This document shows, piece after piece, positions 1 to 6,316 of a stretch of DNA of 6,853 bases. Position numbers and translations under genes: made by a program. A model generated the notes under the pieces. The model did not search any database. It was given only the letters and a program-made list of their open reading frames with translations, and was not told the DNA's origin. Numbering within the stretch: the first letter of the stretch is position 1; each line of letters opens with the position of its first letter. The stretch comes from Candidatus Endomicrobiellum dinenymphae (lineage in GTDB: Bacteria; Elusimicrobiota; Endomicrobiia; Endomicrobiales; Endomicrobiaceae): assembly GCA_020328135.1 (NCBI GenBank), contig JAIXNA010000052.1, forward strand, positions 1 through 6,853, in the 5' to 3' direction.

Positions 1-169
1 AAGAAATATAACTATTGACGGGGATAAATTTATTATAGATGATAATAATTGGATAGGTTTTAGATTTTCAGGTACAGAACCTGTTGTAAGAGTATATGCG
101 GAGTCGGATTCACATGCGAAATTAAATAAACTGTTAAAGGCGGGGAAGGCGTTTGTTTATGGAAAATGA
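1..169 (+). CDS. Phosphoglucomutase/phosphomannomutase family protein, C-terminal end (5' truncated by window)
   Basis: The open frame enters from the left edge (first full codon at position 2) and stops at TGA 167-169. The last 55 residues contain RFSGTEPVVRVYAE (codons from about 62 to 103). This is the RxSGTEP phosphate-binding loop of the C-terminal domain of the alpha-D-phosphohexomutase superfamily, which interconverts hexose 1-phosphates and 6-phosphates in the cytoplasm. The RVYAE continuation is more like phosphoglucomutase/phosphomannomutase members than GlmM, which usually reads RVMVE, so I do not assign glmM. The upstream domains and the catalytic serine lie outside the window, so substrate preference cannot be read. 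The last 11 bases overlap the start of the DUF502 gene, suggesting one operon with translational coupling. Confidence 0.85.
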   Translation, partial: RNITIDGDKFIIDDNNWIGFRFSGTEPVVRVYAESDSHAKLNKLLKAGKAFVYGK

Positions 170-857
170 AGAAAAATCTGTTAAAAAAAAGAGTCTAAAA
201 GAAAAATCAGGAGTTTTAATTAAGACGTATTTTATTACCGGTTTGGTAGTTATAATACCTCTTTGGCTAACATACTTTGTAGTTGCTATTCTTTTCAAAT
301 GGATAAGTAATTTTGCTTTTCCTATTATTAATTATTTTGTTGTTGATAAATACTGGGTAATTGTTATAGCAAAGATTTCAAGTTTTTTTGTTTCAATTTT
401 AAGCATATTAATTTTAGGCTTCGTTACAAATAGAGTTTTTGGGAAAAGCGTTTTAGGGTCTATAGAAAAACTTATAGAAAAACTTCCTATTTTGGGTACA
501 GTTCATTCTGCCGCAAAGCAATTTGTAAATTTTATATTTGGAACGGATAGTAAAAAAAGTTTTAAACAAGTTATTTTTGTACATTACCCAAACAGAGAAG
601 TTTATAGCGTGGCTTTTTTGACTGGCAGACAGTCCGTTAAAGGAGAAAGCTATGTCTGCGCTTTTATGCCAACAACGCCAAATCCTACTACGGGTTTTTT
701 GTTGTTGTTTAAAGAAGAAGATGTAATTTATACGGACCATACAGTAGAACAGGCTTTCCAATTTATTATTTCCGTAGGAGTAATAGGCATGGATAAATAT
801 AATAAAAAAATAGAACTTAAAGAAGAAATAGAAGAGATAAAGGAATTGCAAAAATGA
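159..857 (+). CDS. DUF502 family inner-membrane protein
   Basis: This 232-residue protein has a basic, lysine-rich N-terminus (1-22), a first hydrophobic span at about 23-47 containing GLVVIIPLWLTYF, and a second at about 66-92. A soluble domain follows, with SIEKLIEKLPILGTVHSAAKQ at about 101-121, a strand ending VHYPNREVYSVAFLTG at 141-156, and PTTPNPTTGFLLLF at 171-184. The order and the PTTPNPT motif are typical of DUF502, a widespread membrane family without an established biochemical role. The C-terminus (from about 213) is charged and probably helical. I chose ATG 159 over the in-frame TTG 153 because GGGGAAGG at 142-149 is 9 bases from the ATG but only 3 from the TTG. The gene overlaps the mutase stop upstream and the hisS start downstream (ATGA), so coupled expression is likely. 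Family assignment is firm; function is unknown. Confidence 0.88.
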   Translation: MENEEKSVKKKSLKEKSGVLIKTYFITGLVVIIPLWLTYFVVAILFKWISNFAFPIINYFVVDKYWVIVIAKISSFFVSILSILILGFVTNRVFGKSVLGSIEKLIEKLPILGTVHSAAKQFVNFIFGTDSKKSFKQVIFVHYPNREVYSVAFLTGRQSVKGESYVCAFMPTTPNPTTGFLLLFKEEDVIYTDHTVEQAFQFIISVGVIGMDKYNKKIELKEEIEEIKELQK

Positions 858-2095
858 ATTACAAAGCTCCCCGCGGAACGCATGATATATTTGGAATAAA
901 TGCTTTAGGGATGAGTTTGTTAGAACAAAAATCCAAAGAAATTTTTAAAAAATACGGATTTGAAGAAATAAGAACGCCCATTTTTGAAGATGCCTCTCTT
1001 TTTATGAGATCAATAGGGCATGCGACAGATATTGCAGAGAAAGAGATGTATGTTTTTGAAGATAGAAAAGGTCGCAAACTTGCATTGCGTCCTGAAGGGA
1101 CCGCTTCTTTGGCAAGGGCTTTTATTGAACATAGAATGGACATTTCAAATCCTGCAGGAAAGTTTTTTTATTCCGGAGAAATGTTTAGATATGAAAGACC
1201 TCAAGCAGGCAGATATAGACAATTCCATCAAATTGGGGCTGAATATTATGGCAATTCATCTCCCGCTGCAGATGCTGAGGTTATTGTTCTCGCGCAAGAT
1301 TTGCTTGCTGCTGTAGGCATAGATAAAATCAATGTTTACATAAATTCTTTAGGCTGCGAAAGGTGCAGACCTTTTTTTAGAAAAACATTGATTAAATATT
1401 TTAGTTCTGCTCAAGATTTATGCAACGATTGCGTAAGACGACTTGAAAATAATCCTTTAAGGTTGCTAGATTGTAAAATAGATGCAGATAAATTTATCGA
1501 AGCGCCTCAAATGGCAGACTACCTTTGCGATGACTGTAAAGAAAATTTTAATTTGGTAAAGTCTTTGCTTAAAAGTGTCGATTGCGTTTATACGGTTGAC
1601 GGGAAGCTTGCGCGAGGTCTGGATTATTATACAAGAACGGTTTTTGAAATACGTTCGGATTCTACTAGTTCTCAAGATGCTCTTGCCGCAGGCGGAAGAT
1701 ACGATAATCTTGTTAAAGAACTTGGCGGATACAATACTCCTGCAGTGGGATTTGCTTTGGGTTCTGAAAGAGCGACGCTTGCCGCTCAAAGCGCCGGGCT
1801 TTTTAATAATTTTAAAGAACCTGAAAAAATCTTTATAGCTATTGCCGATCAAGAACTTTTTAACGAAGCGTTTGCTTTTGCGGTAAAAACTAGAAATGGC
1901 TTAAGTTTCAATAAAGATATTTCTGTTTTCGGTCCTATAAACGGGAAAAATTTAACTAATCAATTAAAATTTGCAGATAAAATACAGGCATCCAAAACAA
2001 TTGTTTTTGCTAAAACAGAGTTTGAAAACGGTAAAGTTTTAATAAAAAATATGAAAGATAAAACGCAAACAGAAGTTGCTATAAGCAAATCGTAA
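854..2095 (+). CDS. hisS: Histidine--tRNA ligase (HisRS)
   Basis: This class II aminoacyl-tRNA synthetase joins histidine to tRNA-His via a histidyl-adenylate in the cytoplasm. The 413 residues have the usual bacterial length. In order: N-terminal YKAPRGTHDI (3-11); the motif 1 region GFEEIRTPIFED (35-46); LRPEGT (78-83); motif 2, FRYERPQAGRYRQFHQIG (111-128); an insertion domain (about 165-245); the histidine-A signature LARGLDYYTRTVFEI (252-266); the histidine-B signature AAGGRYDNLV (278-287); motif 3, AVGFALGSER (297-306); and an alpha/beta anticodon-binding domain (about 325-413). The insertion domain carries cysteines at 168, 171, 190, 193, 207, 225 and 228 in CxxC pairs, a pattern seen in a subset of bacterial HisRS. 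ATG 854 overlaps the DUF502 stop by four bases, with AAAGGA about 9 bases upstream. No intact tRNA gene is near. Confidence 0.97.
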   Translation: MNYKAPRGTHDIFGINALGMSLLEQKSKEIFKKYGFEEIRTPIFEDASLFMRSIGHATDIAEKEMYVFEDRKGRKLALRPEGTASLARAFIEHRMDISNPAGKFFYSGEMFRYERPQAGRYRQFHQIGAEYYGNSSPAADAEVIVLAQDLLAAVGIDKINVYINSLGCERCRPFFRKTLIKYFSSAQDLCNDCVRRLENNPLRLLDCKIDADKFIEAPQMADYLCDDCKENFNLVKSLLKSVDCVYTVDGKLARGLDYYTRTVFEIRSDSTSSQDALAAGGRYDNLVKELGGYNTPAVGFALGSERATLAAQSAGLFNNFKEPEKIFIAIADQELFNEAFAFAVKTRNGLSFNKDISVFGPINGKNLTNQLKFADKIQASKTIVFAKTEFENGKVLIKNMKDKTQTEVAISKS

Positions 2096-2141
2096 ATTAA
2101 AAAATGATTTTATATCTACAAATCTCGCTCATTTTATATTT
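2096..2141. terminator. Convergent hisS/typA gap with weak terminator-like stems
   Basis: The 46-bp gap between the two convergent stop codons, together with the last bases of typA, contains two competing AT-rich inverted repeats: ACAAATCT (about 2118-2125) with AGATTTGT (about 2144-2151), and AAAATGA with TCATTTT. Flanking T/A runs lie on both sides. Either could act as a weak bidirectional terminator, but neither has a GC-rich stem with an immediate U-tract, so this is a tentative call based on position and symmetry. Confidence 0.3.
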
Positions 2142-3980
2142 TTAGATTTGTTCTTCAGCTTCGTTTTGAGAAGAACGTTTTCTAAGTAAGTGATTTAAAA
2201 TCTTTTTTCTCAAACGTATTGAAGTTGGCGTAATTTCTACAAGTTCGTCGTGGGAAATATACTCGATTGCTTGTTCAAGATTCATAAGTCTTGGAGGCGT
2301 AAGCATAGGCGCATCGTCCGAGCCCTTGCTCCTCATATTGCTCAATTTCTTTAGTTTGCAAGGATTTACTACCAAATCGTTTTCTCTAGAATTTTGACCT
2401 ACTATCATTCCCTCATATACTTCGATGCCGGGATCTAAAAACAACTGACCGTTTTTTTGTAAATTGTCCAAAGCATAAGCTGTAGCTTTTCCCGACTCCT
2501 TTGCTATAAAAACGCCATTTGTTCTTAAATCTGCAACGTCTGCTTTTGGCAGGTAATCGTAGAAACTATGATGCATAATGCCTTGTCCGCGGGTATTTGT
2601 TAGGAACTCGTTTTTGAAACCTATCAATGCTCTTGACGGGATTATATATTCAAGGCGTATTCTATTTTCACCCTCGCTTATCATATTTTCGAGTTTTGCA
2701 GCCCTTTTACCTGCTAATTCAAAAACGGCTCCCTGAAATTGGCTTTCTATGTCCAAAGTAAGAAATTCCATAGGCTCGTAAATCTTGCCATCTTTTTCTT
2801 TATATATGACTTCAGGCGAGGAAACTGAAAGCTCAAATCCTTCTCTACGCATGGTTTCAATTAAAATTGTTAGATGAAGTTCGCCTCTTCCTGAAACTTT
2901 AAATCTTCCCTCGCCTTCTAATGTTTTAACTCTTAAGCCTACATTTGTTTGCGCCTCTTTTTCGAGGCGGGCGTTTATGTGTCTGCTTGCCAAAAACTTA
3001 CCTTCGCGTCCTGCAAAAGGAGAGTCATTGACAAGAAAGTTCATAGAGACAGTCGGCTCATCTATAGAAAGTTTCGGCAATGGTAAGATGTGTTCCGTAC
3101 TACAAATTGTGTCTCCTACCTCAATGCCTTCAAGCCCTGCTATTGAAACTATATCGCCTGCTTCGGCTTGCTCAACTTCTTGTTTACGTAATCCAAAGAA
3201 CTTGTCTATGCGGACCGCTTTTGTAATTTTTGGAGAATTAATACTAGTATCATTTACAAGCGTTATAGTCTGTCCTTTTTTTACAATGCCGTTTAAAATT
3301 CTACCTATACCAACATTCCCTAAAAAGTTATTGTAATCTAGCATTGTTACTTGCATCTGCAAAGGTTTTTCAACATCTGCTTCTGGAGCAGGAACATTTA
3401 ATAGAATTGTTGTAAAAACAGGTTCTATGTCAGCGCCTTTCTCCTCCATCTTTGCGCTTGCCCAACCTTCGCGTCCCGACGCGTAAAGAATTGGAAAGTC
3501 AAGTTGTTCGTCAGTTGCGCCAAGTTTCATAAATAAATCAAAAACGCTGTCCACAACTGCGCTAGGAGTTGCGCTAGATCTATCCATTTTATTTACAATA
3601 ACAATAGGCTTTAATCCAAGCGCAAGGGCCTTTCTTAAAACAAAACGAGTTTGTGGCATAGGACCTTCAACCGCGTCAACCATAAGTATTGCGCCGTCAA
3701 CCATTTTCAATACCCTTTCTACCTCGCTGCCAAAATCTGCATGACCGGGAGTATCTACTATGTTAATGGTATTGCCTTTATAGTTTACAGATGTACACTT
3801 CGCAAGAATTGTTATCCCTCTTTCCCTTTCGAGAGGATTAGAGTCTAACACCATATTCTGAGCCTCATCGCTTTTAACATTAAATTGACCGGAAAATTTT
3901 AATAACGAATCTACTATAGTCGTTTTACCGTGATCTACGTGAGCTATAATAGCAACATTTCTTATATCATTTCTTTTCAT
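2142..3980 (-). CDS. typA: TypA/BipA ribosome-associated translational GTPase
   Basis: TypA/BipA is an EF-G-like GTPase that binds the 70S ribosome and is linked to ribosome assembly and stress or low-temperature growth. The 612-residue product has the full family length. The GTPase domain shows G1 AHVDHGKTT (13-21), G2 RERGITI (52-58), G3 DTPGHADF (76-83), G4 NKMD (130-133) and G5-like YASG (166-169). Domain II follows (about 205-300), then EF-G-like domains III and V, including SGRGELHL (363-370) and MRREGFELSVSSPEVIYKE (377-395). The TypA-specific C-terminus has RSKGSDDAPMLTPP (550-563) and DELVEITPTSIRLRKK (578-593). ATG 3980 is chosen because families begin close before the RN(V/I)AIIAHVDHGKTT segment. 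An in-frame TTG at 4013 would add 11 residues encoded partly inside a repeat element and is unlikely. No clear Shine-Dalgarno precedes ATG 3980. The gene is convergent with hisS and has its own promoter upstream of the repeat. Confidence 0.97.
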   Translation of the reverse strand: MKRNDIRNVAIIAHVDHGKTTIVDSLLKFSGQFNVKSDEAQNMVLDSNPLERERGITILAKCTSVNYKGNTINIVDTPGHADFGSEVERVLKMVDGAILMVDAVEGPMPQTRFVLRKALALGLKPIVIVNKMDRSSATPSAVVDSVFDLFMKLGATDEQLDFPILYASGREGWASAKMEEKGADIEPVFTTILLNVPAPEADVEKPLQMQVTMLDYNNFLGNVGIGRILNGIVKKGQTITLVNDTSINSPKITKAVRIDKFFGLRKQEVEQAEAGDIVSIAGLEGIEVGDTICSTEHILPLPKLSIDEPTVSMNFLVNDSPFAGREGKFLASRHINARLEKEAQTNVGLRVKTLEGEGRFKVSGRGELHLTILIETMRREGFELSVSSPEVIYKEKDGKIYEPMEFLTLDIESQFQGAVFELAGKRAAKLENMISEGENRIRLEYIIPSRALIGFKNEFLTNTRGQGIMHHSFYDYLPKADVADLRTNGVFIAKESGKATAYALDNLQKNGQLFLDPGIEVYEGMIVGQNSRENDLVVNPCKLKKLSNMRSKGSDDAPMLTPPRLMNLEQAIEYISHDELVEITPTSIRLRKKILNHLLRKRSSQNEAEEQI

Positions 3981-4049
3981 GGTTTTATTAAAAAACCGAC
4001 CGCATATAGCCAAGTTGCTTTAAGTTGCGCCGTTAGGTTTTAACACTAT

Positions 4050-4095
4050 CTAGTCGCTGCGAGACTTGCGATATTTGCAAGTCGTGGCAATCTAG
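4050..4095 (+). repeat. Palindromic sub-repeat 1 (GTCxxTGCGAG ... GCAATCTAG type)
   Basis: This is bounded by CTAG on both sides. Its arms, CTAGTCGCTGCGAGACTTGC and the complement of the right side, pair imperfectly around an exact inner stem ACTTGC/GCAAGT with a 7-base loop. GTCxxTGCGAG at the left and GGCAATCTAG at the right match a dispersed intergenic palindrome that I recall from many unrelated bacteria, usually as GTCATTGCGAG...GCAATCT. That assignment is from memory. Confidence 0.65.
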
Positions 4096-4103
4096 ACAAC
4101 AAC

Positions 4104-4142
4104 GATGACGGATTGCTTCGTTATTTCATTCCTCGCAAAGAC
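4104..4142 (-). repeat. Palindromic sub-repeat 2, opposite orientation
   Basis: Read on the minus strand this begins GTCTTTGCGAGG and ends GAAGCAATCCGTCATC. It shares the GTCxxTGCGAG...GCAATC frame with the neighbouring sub-repeat but lies in inverted orientation and has a different central sequence. The pair resembles the inverted REP pairs (BIME-like arrangement) seen in other bacterial genomes. Confidence 0.6.
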
Positions 4143-4175
4143 CCAGCTGACGCAACTTAAAGCGGTTTGGCTATA

Positions 4176-4434
4176 CTCTAACGACAGGTCGAACTTTCTT
4201 ATCCTTTCTATAAATTTTAACTTGCGCAATTATATATCTTTTATTTTGTTTTGTCATTAAAAAAACTGTCAATCAGTGGTTTTTGTCAAAACATTTACAA
4301 AATTTTACACTAATATTTTTTTAAAAGATTATTATGAAATATACTATAGCTAAAAATATTGTATTGAGATATTGAGCTATTAAGATTTTTTGTGAGTTCT
4401 AAAATTGCCTAGAAAATATGAAGAGAATGCGCTC
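4176..4434. other. Gene-free AT-rich stretch
   Basis: Apart from the candidate typA promoter at 4229-4257, I see no coding frame, RNA gene or recognised motif here. The DNA is strongly AT-rich with poly-A/T runs (for example 4259-4265 and 4316-4324). It separates the typA leader element from the stem-loop and transposase debris. Confidence 0.5.
4229..4257 (-). promoter_or_regulatory. Candidate sigma70 promoter for typA
   Basis: On the minus strand, ATGACA (4257-4252, five of six matches to TTGACA) is followed by a 17-base spacer and a perfect TATAAT (4234-4229). Transcription would begin near 4222 and run through the 4005-4175 element to typA, giving a leader of about 240 nt. It is the best promoter match in the intergenic region and is correctly oriented. 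In such AT-rich DNA chance matches occur, so it is a prediction. Confidence 0.55.
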
Positions 4435-4498
4435 AAGCGGCAAGAATTTTTGGTACTTTTATTTTGTCTAACAAAAGTACGTAGGCGATTTACCGCTT
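4435..4498. repeat. Stem-loop repeat with AAGCGG and GTACTTTT paired blocks
   Basis: The left arm 4435-4460 reads AAGCGG, 12 unmatched bases, then GTACTTTT. The right arm 4473-4498 is its inverse with the same 12-base spacing (AAAAGTAC, then CCGCTT). The loop is 12 bases. The two paired blocks flank an internal bulge of equal size on both sides, so 14 of 26 arm positions pair exactly. It lies in gene-free DNA about 100 bp before the IS30 debris. A role as a transcription stop or dispersed repeat is possible but not shown. Confidence 0.5.
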
Positions 4499-4565
4499 AA
4501 CGAGTTACGCTACAATTGCAATTTCGATTAGGCAAAAGACATGGCAAGAGTTATGCGTAAAATAA

Positions 4566-4770
4566 AAAATAATAAGTAGTAAAGTAACAGGAAACTTCAA
4601 AATGCAGAAGCAGAAGTTTTTGCCTAAGGGAACCAACTTTGACAACATACCCGCAAGCGATATTACAACTATAGAAAATTGGCTTAATAATAGACCAAGA
4701 AAATGTCTAAACTATCTTTATCTTACACCTCAGGAGGTCTTTTAATTCTACTGTTGCATTAGCAACTTGA
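4566..4770 (+). pseudogene. IS30-family transposase, C-terminal remnant 1 (frameshifted)
   Basis: An open frame from about 4566 reads FLPKGTNFDNIPAS, then IENWLNNRPRKCLNY (about 4617-4712) and LTPQEVF before a TAA at 4743-4745. FPKGT(N/D)F and LNNRPRKCL followed by TPxEVF are hallmark C-terminal motifs of IS30 transposases. After a +1 shift the reading continues at 4744 as NSTVALAT and stops at TGA 4768-4770, the expected family ending, so the natural C-terminus is separated by a frameshift. A tandem TATCTT duplication near 4711-4724 inserts two residues (LY) between LNY and LTP. The upstream part, including the helix-turn-helix and the DDE catalytic residues, is absent or unrecognisable; a TAA at 4563-4565 closes the frame. 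It is clearly non-functional. Confidence 0.85.
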
Positions 4771-4793
4771 GCTCGCCATACAAAGAATGCCGG

Positions 4794-4925
4794 ATAACGG
4801 TTGTTGTACAAGAAAAGACAAACTGTCTCTTAAGACGTTTTTCGTCTAAAGGCGCTAATTTTGATAATATAAGCATAAGAGACTATATTGCAGCTACATA
4901 AAATCTGCCTCAAAAAAATCATGTC
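4794..4925 (+). pseudogene. IS30-family transposase, C-terminal remnant 2 (degenerate)
   Basis: From 4812 one frame reads EKTNCLLRRFSSKGANFDNI and continues SIRDYIAAT to a TAA at 4899-4901. This matches the IS30 block ENTNGLLRRFxPKGTNF, in which the glutamate is the last DDE catalytic residue. After the stop the same frame reads NLPQKNHVPS, a possible worn form of the ENWLNNRPRK segment, but that is uncertain. It repeats the same transposase region as the remnant just upstream, so the two cannot be consecutive parts of one copy. They come from two insertions or a duplication. It runs up to the 3' end of the convergent transporter gene. Confidence 0.7.
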
Positions 4926-4929
4926 CCTT

Positions 4930-6156
4930 CTATATTTTTTTTAAAGCTATTTTCTCTTGATTAAATAATACTATACAGCCCAACAACGAAAATAAAATAA
5001 ATGCAATCGCTATAATGAAAGGCGCGCCCCACCCATAAGGTTTTACCGTGTAAGCGGTTAAGAATCCCGACAGTGAGACGCCTGTATAATGGCAAATTCC
5101 GATAAATCCTAAGGCGCTTCCCTGAAACTGTTTTATAACGAAGTTGGTGCTAGCAAGACTTCCAAGGATTTGCGGGATGTCGGTAAAAAAACCAAGCAAT
5201 AACATTACAAAAATTAACGATGTTGTAGATAATGCGGCGCATCTAAAATATATAAATACAAGTAATATTATAACAACAATAGTTGGGATTGCTATTACTG
5301 GAAGTATTCGTCCTTTAAATATGCCATCAATTACGTATCCGCTAGCTATGCCGCCAAAACATCCAAGCAACGGCAAGAATGACAGCAACCCTGTAGATTT
5401 AGTTATGCTAAATCCATAATCGGTAAAAAATATTATAAGCCAATTTAAGATAAAAAAGTAGCCATAATAGATACCCATAGATGTTATAGCCAAAATAAGC
5501 AAGTTTTTGTTAGTAAAGATATACTTGCCTATTTCTTTAAATGTTGGCCGTAAGGTTTCGTGGTTTTTGAGTTGTACGAAGTTATCAGGTCTTTGCTTAT
5601 AGAATAATACCATAAACACGAACATCGCTCCAGTTATAGCCGCAGGCACAATAAATGCGCCTTGCCAATACGCGTGCGCAATACAACCTGTAGCGATGAA
5701 TCCTGCTGCTGACGTGCCAAGTCTGTGGCTTGCGCTCCAATAAGTGTAAGCCTTATTTTTTTTGTTTGGACCAAACCAGTTTAGCAAAGTTTTAACACAT
5801 GATGTGTAAGACATGCCTTGAATGAATTGGTTAACAATCCAAATAACAGTAATTGCCAAAGAAGATTTAAGGGAAGGTACAATGAAGTTTATAATGGAAG
5901 TAGCGCCAAGACCAAAGAGAAGTATCTGCTTTAAATTAAACTTGTCTGCCAATGCTCCGCTCAAGCCTTTAGAGAGACCGTAAACTATTGCTCCATAAGA
6001 TACAAGCAGTCCCCACTTAGTAACGTCCATCAATCCCATATTTATTAATGTTTTGCTAACATAAGGCATGTTTGTTCTGCATGTATAAAAACTAAAGTAT
6101 GCAAAAAATACTAAAAAAAACATTAACAACTTGTTGTTTCTTAACTCTTTAAACAC
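4930..6156 (-). CDS. MFS transporter, organophosphate:phosphate antiporter (OPA) family, UhpC/GlpT-like
   Basis: This inner-membrane antiporter family exchanges sugar phosphates or glycerol phosphate for inorganic phosphate. The 408-residue product has the 12 hydrophobic spans expected. OPA marks by eye: FSFYTCRTNMPYVSKTL (21-37), where R27 sits at the GlpT R45 position; GLSKGLSGALAD (60-71), with K63 at the GlpT K80 position; SASHRLGTSAAGF (141-153); and QRPDN (188-192) ending the first half. The segment YYGYFFILNW (230-239), corresponding to RYGILDW in GlpT, has no arginine: Y233 aligns with R269. GTG 6156 is preferred as start because AAAGGGGG (6169-6162) lies five bases upstream and the resulting short N-terminus fits the family. 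An ATG at 6222 would add 22 residues without that site. A glucose-6-phosphate carrier would suit an endosymbiont, but substrate is not readable. Confidence 0.85.
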   Translation of the reverse strand: MFKELRNNKLLMFFLVFFAYFSFYTCRTNMPYVSKTLINMGLMDVTKWGLLVSYGAIVYGLSKGLSGALADKFNLKQILLFGLGATSIINFIVPSLKSSLAITVIWIVNQFIQGMSYTSCVKTLLNWFGPNKKNKAYTYWSASHRLGTSAAGFIATGCIAHAYWQGAFIVPAAITGAMFVFMVLFYKQRPDNFVQLKNHETLRPTFKEIGKYIFTNKNLLILAITSMGIYYGYFFILNWLIIFFTDYGFSITKSTGLLSFLPLLGCFGGIASGYVIDGIFKGRILPVIAIPTIVVIILLVFIYFRCAALSTTSLIFVMLLLGFFTDIPQILGSLASTNFVIKQFQGSALGFIGICHYTGVSLSGFLTAYTVKPYGWGAPFIIAIAFILFSLLGCIVLFNQEKIALKKI

Positions 6157-6161
6157 AAAAA

Positions 6162-6169
6162 CCCCCTTT
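6162..6169 (-). promoter_or_regulatory. Ribosome binding site deciding the GTG start of the transporter
   Basis: AAAGGGGG on the minus strand lies five bases before GTG 6156-6154. It is the strongest Shine-Dalgarno-like run near this gene and lies inside the reading frame that would be used if translation began at ATG 6222, arguing that initiation is at the GTG. Confidence 0.65.
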
Positions 6170-6237
6170 GCATAAGAGATATAATTACTTTTCTTGATAC
6201 AAATTTTATGTGGTTGCGACATACATAGCTTCTATTC

Positions 6238-6265
6238 ATTGTATCTACGTTACTAAAGTTGTCGA
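6238..6265 (-). promoter_or_regulatory. Candidate promoter for the OPA transporter
   Basis: On the minus strand, TCGACA (6265-6260) and TACAAT (6243-6238) are separated by 16 bases; each matches five of six consensus positions. It would yield a leader of about 75 nt before GTG 6156. The short-N-terminus start is consistent with a transcript beginning here. It is a sequence match only. Confidence 0.4.
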
Positions 6266-6316
6266 TTTTAGGCAAGTCCCTGCAGCATCTCATAACACAA
6301 TAGACTTTTCTAAAGG

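Larger units (their letters stand above)
4005..4175. repeat. MITE-like element with 25-bp inverted ends in the typA leader
   Basis: The ends 4005-4029 and 4151-4175 are reverse complements at 22 of 25 positions, the only differences being GTT versus ACC near the middle. Both read TATAGCCAA outermost and GCTTTAAGTTGCG innermost. The 121-bp interior holds two palindromic sub-repeats facing each other (4050-4095 and 4104-4142). No reading frame of note is inside. The structure suggests a non-autonomous mobile or palindromic repeat unit. No target-site duplication is obvious. It ends 25 bp before the typA ATG and lies downstream of the candidate typA promoter, so it would be transcribed. Confidence 0.75.

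Noticed and set aside
153..158. TTG 153 as start of the DUF502 gene
   Set aside because: The Shine-Dalgarno at 142-149 would be only 3 bases away, whereas ATG 159 is well spaced.
453..851. 132-codon minus-strand frame opposite the DUF502 gene
   Set aside because: It is a low-complexity F/Y/K-rich translation opposite a recognised gene, a normal consequence of AT-rich codon use.
4176..4929. An intact undescribed gene system between typA and the transporter
   Set aside because: All readable protein similarity in this stretch is broken IS30 transposase. Stops interrupt every frame and no other domain is visible.
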